This document shows positions 55,591 to 64,000 of a stretch of 64,000 nucleotides of DNA, piece after piece. Positions within the stretch are counted from its first letter, which is position 1, and each line of letters starts with the position of its first letter. The translations under genes were made by a program, and so were the position numbers. A model generated the notes under the pieces. That model ran no database searches, had not been told where the DNA came from, and saw nothing but the letters and a program-made list of their open reading frames with translations. The stretch is from Melieria omissa (taxonomy: Eukaryota; Arthropoda; Insecta; Diptera; Ulidiidae): NCBI GenBank assembly GCA_963971225.1, contig OZ020270.1, positions 22,021,689-22,085,688 on the forward strand. Reading direction: 5' to 3'.

Positions 55591-56652
55591 TAAACAAAAA
55601 CCATTTGATACGGGTTGATACGGCTCATAACGGGTTAATGGGGAGTATCACGCCCACTTACCGCTATAAATAACCACAAAAGTGCAGATGACGTTGGTTA
55701 GTATTTAAATATAATAAATTTTCCCAATTTAACAAAGTATGCTTATATGGCAACCCTACGTAAAAGTAGGCGTACCATGCCCATTTTTACGTCAGAGTTT
55801 AGTTAAGCCACTTGTAAATTCCTTTCAAAGTTTTATTGAAATATATTGTCTTTTTCAAGAATCATCCTGCGTACCAGCCGAAAAAATTGATAAAAAATAT
55901 TTTGTTTTAGCATATTTATTAATTCAGGTGATAAATCACATCAATTTTTATTTATTTATTTTTTTTAATACTACATATATGCACCAAGTGCTATAAACGT
56001 ACCGACCTATACGCGCGTTAAAAAGTTTTCAGTTCATATATATTTGTTTTCTTACTAAGAGACGTGAATAAAAGTCCAAAAATCTAACCAGTCCGCAGCT
56101 TTCCGCAGACAAGTTGGGTACCATTTTTTTATGAAGGTTCCCACTTATCTTCCTTAAAGATTTTCGATGATCCATGATGAACCATAAAAGTTATACACCA
56201 CGAAAGTAAGACATTTTCCTAAAAAATCGTCGTTTTTGCCCAAACTTTGAGAACTTATATCTTTACAAGAAAATGTGCCATGTAAAAGAATTATATGTCA
56301 AATTAATTGTAGGAATATGCTTATTATGTGTGCTAAAAATTTTTTGATTATCAATCAAAAATTATTTCATTATATTTATAAACAACGATTTTATTGAGAT
56401 TTTTGCACACCCATCAAAAAAGTTACGTCGACAAAATGAAATTGAGTATAAAAACACCCAACTTTGAATGGCTATATAGCAGCCAGTTTTGGTCCAATTT
56501 ACATGCAAAAAGCGTTTTCTGACTGCTACATGCATGTAGATTACAAAAGATCCCAAAAAAATTTAGGCCCGTAACTTTAAGATTAGCCGTAATGCGCGGG
56601 TTTTCGGCATGTTTACCCCATTGTGCGTCGGTACAGTGAGAGCGTAATAATA
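55591..56652. other. AT-rich sequence without recognised genes
   Basis: A short dispersed repeat (GTTTACCCCATTGTGC) near 56613; otherwise nothing. Confidence 0.4.
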
Positions 56653-57397
56653 TTAAGGGGCACAACTAGTTTGAAATTTTGAAAATTTTGTTTTTTGTTT
56701 TTTGTTTTATTTCATATTTTTATAGTATAACTATCATAGAAAAAGTATACGAACGGATTTTGTCGAATTCGTAAAAGTCTCTGAGATACAGAGCCTCAAA
56801 TCCGTCTCGTTCACTACGCGGTAACACGGTTTTAAAACTTTAAACGCGTTTTTCTCAAAACTACATTTTTCAAATTTGCTGCAGCTGTAACTTGATAACA
56901 AATCATCCGATCGACCTGGGTCTTTTTTTAGCTTATTGTGTATTTGTTTTTCCATACAATGACCCTCCAGTTTAATGATAGGATGAAAAGTATAATTATG
57001 CCAGGCCAGAAACCATCAGATTTTTCAGCAAAATTTTAATTTTTTTTTCAAAAAACCGCCATTTTGTTGCATTTTATTTTTTTGTTAAAACCGAGGGTCA
57101 TTGTATAGGAAATATAACCTAGTTAAGTAAAATTTTTGGTTTTTTTGATTTCAGGCACTGCGAAGGCTACCATCACTGCAGCAGTGGGAGAACGTTTTTT
57201 TTTTTAAGACTCAGGAGATGGTGGATAACTTGCTGAAAATCGAATATTTTCATTTGAAAAAATTACTTTGTATTCATTATTTATGCATAAATATATCTGC
57301 AAAATTTTAAAACATTCGATGCAATACTTCACAAAATTCAAAATTCACAAAAATCTCCTTTTTTCAGGCGATCAAACTATATAGTTGTGCCCCTTAA
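56653..57397. mobile_element. TTAA-flanked non-autonomous element (second copy)
   Basis: Starts TTAAGGGGCACAACTA and ends with the exact inverted copy TAGTTGTGCCCCTTAA, including the TTAA duplication. Shares an internal block, with the text GTATACGAACGGATTTTGTC, with the element nested in the mariner. Non-coding, AT-rich, 745 bp. Confidence 0.65.
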
Positions 57398-58204
57398 CGC
57401 TCTTTGTTTTGCGCATACAAAGCACAACGGCTTTGATCACTGCCAAGCAGTGTTGCCAGAAAAAAAAATTGGTTTGGAGCTAAAATTGTGAAAAAACAAG
57501 CAAAAAAGAGCTAAAAAAAGAGCTAAATTTATTTTTCATATGAATATTTTTTTAACGTATTATACGTAAATATATTTAGTAACTAAACAACAACTTATAT
57601 TTGTTCAATAGATATCTGTTCATTTAAAATGAAATAAAATTTACTTTTGCACATTTGTCGGTACAACAAAACTTAAAAAGGCTTACATTTTTTTTAATTC
57701 TGTGTAGTTCAAACAAAATACACGTAGTTAGTTACAAACATCACAAATAGTTATTACATATTTAAATTAAATATTTCATCTTTCGAAGAAGAATCGTTAT
57801 TATTACAGTAGTAAATGTTGTTTGCAGTCATTAAGTTTAAGAGATCATCGTTTATTGCATACTCATGACAACATTTATTCAGTCTTTTAAGGCCACTTCT
57901 TACTGTCAACAGCGAGTTTAACATAAATAAATTAATTTTATTCCTTTGCTTGTTTTCAAAGCAAAGGAATAAAGTTCATCATGGAAAATTTTCTTTCAAC
58001 TTCAGCATTGCTCAGCGGTAGGACAAGTATTCACACATATTCATTTTTTAACCTTCTGTCTTTGAGCGGTCGTCTACTTGTGTTATTGTGTTAATCGCGC
58101 TTACAACCCAATAACAAATCGAGAAAAACACTTTTCGGAGCTTTCCCGTTTTCTTTTGTTACTTATGTGTAACATTTCTTCATGTTTTGTCAGTAAACTA
58201 TATA
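57398..58204. other. AT-rich sequence without recognised genes
   Basis: Runs of GAGCTAAAAAA near 57510. No coding signal. Confidence 0.4.
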
Positions 58205-58316
58205 ACTGTTTGATTGGGGTCATCCTGACCCCAGAGGACAGCGATCGCAGTTTTGAGCAAGGACAGGCAGCCCTGCCTACTCTTCTTCCACTACCAGCTG
58301 GGTAGACCAGCTGGCG

Positions 58317-60951
58317 CACTGTGGTCGCTCCCATAGGCCAAAAATAAAAAATTCAAAGTCCAAATTTTAAAATGAAAAGTAACTACATAGTCTCCTATAT
58401 AATCAAGCTTTCTAACGGTAAATTTTTTTTGGTTTGATTCTTGCGGTACTTTCTGAAAATAGCATCAGAAGTGAGAACATTTGTTCACTTGATTAGTGCA
58501 ATGTGAGCAGCGTTTTACAATAATCAATTTTGAAGTGTTAAAACTTTATTAAAAAATCACCAAATTTAAAATTAATAAAAAGGGTATTGAACATACAAGT
58601 ATTTAACTTAATTTTAGTTAATGAGATATATTTAAATTGAAGTCTACTTAAAAACAAAAATCAAAATTTACAACTACTATATTCTGTGTTTTTCGTCTGA
58701 CTCCCAGAATTTCACTTAAAGTTTTAGTTGTGTTCCCTCTCGTTGCCCCCATTGATCTTTTTTTCCGAATACTAAGGCACGTTTTAAGATTATAATGTGT
58801 TAGTTTCAGCTGCCAGAATTTGCCAGGCTTCGTGCAATCTTTCATAGACTGAGTGCCTGTATTAAAAATGGGGCGCAAACCCAGAAGTGCAAAAGAAGCT
58901 TGGCATTTTGTGCGGTGGTATTGTTGTTTGTTTGTGTTGTTGTTTTTAAGTAAGGTGATGTTAATATAATGCGTATTGCAACTTTTTTATTTTTCTATTT
59001 TAATTTCACCTTTAAACCAATTTTTATATACGGTGGCTGACACTATTTACATATGTAAATATTTTTGTTATCATAGGTTCTGTGGGGACAGTTTTGGTTT
59101 TTTTTTGGTAATGTTAAAGAGGTTTCATGTCCAAATGTGGAAGGAGAAAATGGAGCAAAGCGGTTTCAGACCCCACAATGTGGGAAAATTAGTAAATCTG
59201 GCAGAAGAAATGACATAACAAGATATGCATTTTGAAAGACATTCTCACAAAATGTCGTATTTGACATTTCTATGTAATACTGAATCGCATAACTAAACTT
59301 GAACAAGATCGCCCAACTGTAACATATAGCTGCCACAGGAACGATCAGTTAAAAATGTGTCGTATGGAAAACTTTTTCTAATCAAATTTTGAGATATATC
59401 AAGATAAAATATGATTTATACAAGTGCTAAATTGTATGTTAAAGCTAAAGCTATGTTTTCAGATTAAAACATAAATGTTGAAAAATTAAGGAAATATGCG
59501 CTCGACACTGCTAAGAGATAGAGATGTATCAATGGTACTGGCTTCCACCTTCTGTTCATAAAATTTTAATTCACGCTCCGTTTTGAGTTAATTACCTGTA
59601 CAGTGACGCACACAGGATTTCATTTTGGGGGGTTTTGCATAGGGGAAAGTGGGGTAATGACGGCCATGGGGTAATGACGGCCATCACCATTTTTGGTACT
59701 TAAAGTTGACGTAGGTCTAAACCGTTTACTGTAACAGAAAGCTTGTTCCGTAAGCTTGTTTTTAAGTAGAAGCTGAAGTGTGTGGATTTATTATAACTTG
59801 TAGTTCCAGACCAGTGCCGATACGTAACTACTCGAAAGTTTTATAAGGTGTTCAAAATATCGATTATTTCGTCAAAACTTTCAGCTACACAATCAAGGTA
59901 AATATGTTAAAATGTTGCTATTGATATTAGCTTTCTAAATCAAGTAAAATTTGTCATGTGTCTTGCATAGTTTATTTGTACTGCATGCTTGCGCAAAATG
60001 AGGTCAGTGGGGGAATGACGGCCACTAGAGGTGGGGTAACGACGGCCATGTCATTAAGAAGTATTTTTGGAATCCGCATGATGATATTTGTTCATCATTG
60101 AGGCCTTTTATGCCATTTAAAGAGATCCACTGCTTGTCCAGTCGTTCTAGACGGTATAGCTATTCTGCACTATACATTCTCACAAGTCCCAGTCGTTGTA
60201 TTGTAAGTTTGAGGCATTTTTTTCAATATGTTTCAATTTCGTTTCTCTTCCGCTTTTTGTGAGCTATCAATAAAGTTACAATTACAAAAATGTCAAATTT
60301 CCATTTGTTTTTCTTCACGGAGCCTTTATTCAGCATTCACAGCGATTTGTGTTGATATTTGTGCGATTTCTAATCGGTTTTTTTGAGTGGCCGTCATTAC
60401 CCCACCATTTTTCTAAATGACAAAACCCAACTTTTTTTATAGATTCTAATTTTTTATAGTTAAAATCAGAATTTTTTAAATCTGCCGATACACTTTATTA
60501 GCATATGTGTTCTAGTTGTGCTCTTAACTCTGATTTGATCAAAAATATCAATTTTTGGATATGTTTTGATGCTAAATGAAAACTATGCCGTCATTACCCC
60601 ACTTTCCCCTACCACTTTGGGCCTAATACTGTTTGAGATCATAATTTTCACAAGCAATTTTTTGATTTGGGGGTTTGAACCCCGCAACCCCCTCCGGTTG
60701 CTCCTCTGAGCCTGCCTATATATGAATTTTGTCGAGCAAAATCTTGGAAACAATTTGTTTCTCATTAAAAACAAAAAAGAAACAAATTTTTTATCATTTC
60801 CTTACATGGGGCAGGCGTATAGATGTCCGACCACGCCCATTTTCACATGAAATAATTGCCACATTCTTAAAAACAAGTTACCAAAGTTTCAGGCTGATAT
60901 CTCTGCTAGAAGTATTTTTGACCGCTTTGCCCATATAAGTCCGACCACTGT
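58317..60951. mobile_element. Transib-like non-autonomous element, copy B (inverted)
   Basis: Reverse complement of copy A along its length. Ends CACTGTGGTCGC and, inverted, CACAGTGGTCGGAC; flanked by the 5-bp duplication TGGCG (58312-58316, 60952-60956). It holds a 970-bp nested MITE and splits a LINE. Confidence 0.65.
59640..60611. mobile_element. TA-target MITE with repeated GTAATGACGGCC motif
   Basis: Ends TAGGGGAAAGTGGGGTAATG and exact inverse (about 25 bp). Absent from Transib-like copy A. GGGTAATGACGGCCA-type words recur near 59650, 59670, 60010, 60035 and, inverted, 60390 and 60590. Confidence 0.7.
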
Positions 60952-61142
60952 GTGGCGGTGGAGGAAGAACTGGCGGAATGTGACTAGACCTCCTCGTGGT
61001 GGCCGCTGGAAACAGCCACCGGGGTACGGTCTTGTCTATACCCTTGGTGGCTGGCTAACTAGTCACTTCCCAATTTCCTATACATCCCTATGCCCAAGTC
61101 CCGTCTAACCCCTGCCTCCTTTCCCCCCTAATCCAGGGTGTT

Positions 61143-62652
61143 ATGCGACCCGTGCCCATTGGATGGTTTGCAGCCAGGGGGTATACCGGCTGTAGTATTA
61201 CGGAGCCTACCCGATACCTGTCCACCTCGGGTAGTATGTTGGACTTTGGCATGGCGCTCTGTCATGGGCGACCTACCCGACCCCACAATTTGCATCGGCC
61301 ACCGAAAAGCCTCGTCGGAGTAGGTGGCCGCAAGAACCAGATGATGAGCTCTCTTACACAAGCCTCGGATGGTATGGACGTCGGAAAGACTGACGCCATT
61401 GGTCAGCAATCTGCTGAAACTTTGCCTAGCGGCTGGAGAGACAGACCGACTAGGAGTAGGGTGAACAGTGAGGGTTCACAAGGTAGTTCGACCACCACGT
61501 CAACTTTGGCAGTTGAGGGGGCACCATTGCGGGGCCTGCCTGCGCTGGTAGAAGCTACCGAGGCCATCTCTCTGAAGAGAAAGCGGTTAACGACTTCTCA
61601 GAAGAAGGGGCTAAGGAAGCTGATGGCGGCAGGAAGGCCCTACGAGGAGGCTCTCAAAGCTGTCCTGGCTGAGACGGCGAAGGTGGTCGAAGCTGATGGC
61701 TGCAGCAGAATCGATGCGGCGCAACCCGCACCGAAGAGGACGAAGTTCAGTCCGTCCTTTGCTGACGCTGCTGCAGCAATCAAGGTAGGGATTCTACCGG
61801 ACCAATTCCCGGCTGTCCACCTAAACTTGGAGGAGCAGAGGGCGATAGAGGGGGCTATCAGAGAGGAGCTGCGTAAGCTGCCCGTTGATGGCCCTAAAAT
61901 TCGGTTCCAAGGATGCTCCTTCAAGCCAGGGTGGATAATTGTGAACTGCGCCGACGAGGCATCGAGGAATTGGCTGAGGGGGATAATGGCAAAACCCCAG
62001 CTGGCGGAGAAGAAGGTGAAACTGGTGGAGGGAAGTGAGATTCCCAGACCCAGCGTAGCCACTGCCTTCTTCCCAGGCTGCTCTCTCCCAGCCGATGATA
62101 TTCTTCGGATGCTGCGTATGCAGAACCGTTCACTACCAACAGGCAACTGGAAGGTACTGAACAGATCTGTCACGGCGCAGGGAACGACGTTCTGCGCTGA
62201 AGGACCTTCCCTTCTTTGAGTTTGGAAGGGTTCAGTTCAGGGTTAAGGGTGACCAGGGGACCAAGTCATCGATGACCAGGAGTGGCGGCACGGACAAGAA
62301 GATGTCAAACGCTAGGGTGGATGAGGAAAGACCATCCACAAGCACACAAGCACTGGCGAGGGTGAGCGGGGACCGATCGCCGTTTGGCGGACGGACGCAA
62401 ACCGTCATTCGGACTGACAAAACAGCTGAACGGACCAGTGACAGGACGCCAGGACAGGCATTGATGGGGCCCGCAAAGCCTACCTCAGCTAAACCCGTCC
62501 GACAGACTAGGTTGACTGGAGTGGCAAATCCATCGAGACGACTGAGCCTGTTGGATAAGTCTGCAAATACTCCGGGCAGTAGTGAACGGGTGCAGACGAG
62601 GGGTAGAGGGGGTAAGCGTGAGGGTTCCCACACTAAGGGACCAAAGGCGTAA
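61143..62652 (+). pseudogene. LINE ORF1 (gag-like) relic
   Basis: First frame 61143-62219: basic, Ser/Ala-rich N-terminus (ISLKRKRLTTSQKKGLRKLM, then KAVLAETAKVVEADG), then a region ending FKPGWIIVNCADEASRNWL. That text fits the DUF4780-type domain of fly LINE ORF1 proteins (from memory). A one-base frame change near 62195 moves the frame to LKDLPFFEFGRVQFRVKG, which runs on as the 62272-62652 segment, a polar, Arg/Ser-rich tail. No zinc knuckles seen. Not functional because of the frameshift. Confidence 0.65.
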
Positions 62653-62705
62653 CTATGGAGATTGACTTGTACAACTATGGAGATTGTACAAGTCAATCTC
62701 CATAG
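62653..62705. repeat. 22-bp perfect hairpin at LINE 3' break
   Basis: Arms CTATGGAGATTGACTTGTAC(AA) at 62653-62674 and its exact inverse at 62684-62705; the 9-nt loop CTATGGAGA repeats the start of the arm. Confidence 0.9.
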
Positions 62706-64000
62706 AGCGTCGCACTATGGCCAAACGGTCGGCAAAACGTTGCAAAAATCAAAAATTACATGAAATCGTTCGATAAAATGAATACACGTATCTTATTGAA
62801 AATTGCGAAAATGTAATTTTCATTAAATTCGGATTAGTAGTTTGGGAGGTAGAGCCGCTCAAAGTTGACAATTTTTCCACATCGAGAAAAATGTGTATTT
62901 TTGTTTTTTTTTTCATCTTCAAGATTGATTTGTATGTAAATGAAGCGGCCAATTGGTGACTTGTTGATTTTTTCTAAAAGGTACGTTAATTGTTAATATA
63001 ACTAAAATATAAAATGTTTGTTTTGTCTTCAAAGTTATTCGATCTACCGTTTTATCAAAAAGTCTATATTTCGACCTTTTTTCAACTTTGATCGAAAATA
63101 AAAAGAATATACCAAAAATAACCTCCACGAAATTGAAAGTGGTAATTTATTATTCAATTATTTACCTAACTTCCAAAACTCAGCTGCCGCTTTACTTTCT
63201 AGAGCAATAAAAGTGAAACAACTTCGGGTCGAAAACCACGTAATTATACGGAAAATCGCATTTATTTATATTAATATTGATATGTACAAAAAAAGATTTC
63301 TTGCAAGTCAGTAATAAATGTTGTTATGATTTTAAGGTTCCTACCAGTGGCGCACGCAGGATTTTATTTCGGGGAGGATTTTGTGTAAATTTTTTGAGAA
63401 CTTTGAAATAGAATAAAATTTAGATGTAGACAATTTTTCTCTTTCATTTGATACCCATATCTGCGTCATTGCATAATCGCAAAAATTAAAAACAAAAATA
63501 TTTGAAATGTCTATGTCCTTAAAATTTTAAAGTCCTTTAAAACGGACTTTGGGTCAGAAACTTCGAGTTTCACGTCTTTATCAATATTAAGATGGGTCTC
63601 GGCAAAAAACTTTTTTTCGAACAGTGTAATAAATGTAAAGTTGTTGATTTCACTCAGCGCATTATAACTTTGACATGATTTCGATTCTATTGATGTTAAG
63701 CTAAATATTTGCACAAATAATATATCTTTCATCTTAGAGTTTAAAGCCAAAGAAGATAATTTATTTTATCTAAAAAAAACATTCAAAAATTTATGATTTT
63801 TTAAATTGGTCGAAAAATTCACTTTTTTACAACTTTCACCGTCAGTAATTTCTCCAAATCTCATCTGATTTGGACAATCAGTATATCTGTGGGAAGGATA
63901 AGGTATTATCTTCTGATCGACGGACAATTTGTGTCGGATGATTCATTTACGAGATATGTGCTTATAACTGAAACAACAGGAAAAAAATGGTTTTTCGAAG
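62706..64000. other. AT-rich sv intron sequence
   Basis: No gene. CAGTGGCGCACGCAGGATTT at 63354 matches a short repeat also inside the Transib-like copies (near 53857 and 59599), so at least one more MITE end is here. Confidence 0.4.

Larger units (their letters stand above)
58205..62705 (+). mobile_element. LINE with ORF1 relic, split by Transib-like copy B
   Basis: GC-rich 5' part at about 58205-58316 (left boundary uncertain) continues at 60957 after the insertion, then 5' UTR and ORF1. ORF2 is absent: the element ends at a perfect hairpin (62653-62705). Confidence 0.6.

Noticed and set aside
53606..60951. Single giant transposon with 1.6 kb terminal inverted repeats
   Set aside because: Each arm has its own 5-bp target duplication (CATTG, TGGCG) and its own two ends, so they are two independent insertions.

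Overview
The window looks like a chromosome segment from a higher fly (Brachycera, most likely an acalyptrate such as a tephritid fruit fly). It has short GT-AG introns (58-110 nt), Drosophila-like proteins and very many transposable elements (TEs). Two conserved genes are certain. One is the single fly Eph receptor tyrosine kinase gene (Eph, + strand, 13 coding exons, about 22.3-31.6 kb). The other is the 3' end of the Pax2/5/8 gene shaven (sv, - strand, last two coding exons at 49.1-49.5 kb, the rest beyond the right edge). Both lie on the dot chromosome (chromosome 4, Muller element F) in D. melanogaster, so this is probably Muller F DNA (inference).

Layout. 0-18.9 kb is nested TE remains: tRNA-derived SINEs, a LINE 3' fragment, a MADF-domain ORF, PIF/Harbinger-like, hAT-like and TA-target MITEs, and a reverse hAT copy broken by a 3.7 kb element with an 11-bp target duplication. 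19.0-22.3 kb is the region upstream of Eph and includes a low-repeat candidate 5' exon/promoter block cut by a second hAT copy. 22.3-31.6 kb is Eph: ligand-binding domain, Cys-rich region, two FN3 domains, TM, juxtamembrane tyrosines, kinase and SAM domain. Its two long introns are largely TE. 31.6-34.5 kb is 3' UTR and flank, with a foldback element.

34.6-42.3 kb is a hAT relic split by a complete but inactivated Ty3/gypsy element (135-bp LTRs, AATG duplication), plus nested MITEs. 42.8-46.2 kb holds a MITE and a Harbinger-like element (TTA duplication) that appears to have captured gene pieces, including a broken ribose-5-phosphate isomerase. 46.9-48.9 kb is a DD37E mariner, itself split by a TTAA-target element, lying 193 bp past the sv stop codon. 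49.5-64 kb, inside the sv intron, holds a SINE, more MITEs and two copies of a non-autonomous element whose ends start CACAGTGG or CACTGTGG and which make 5-bp duplications (Transib-like). It also holds a second TTAA element and a LINE with an ORF1 relic.

The genes do not form an operon-like set. The genome-biology interest is in the nested TEs: intact target duplications and an empty site in another copy let the order of insertions be read. All family assignments are by eye from motifs, termini and target duplications; no database search was possible.
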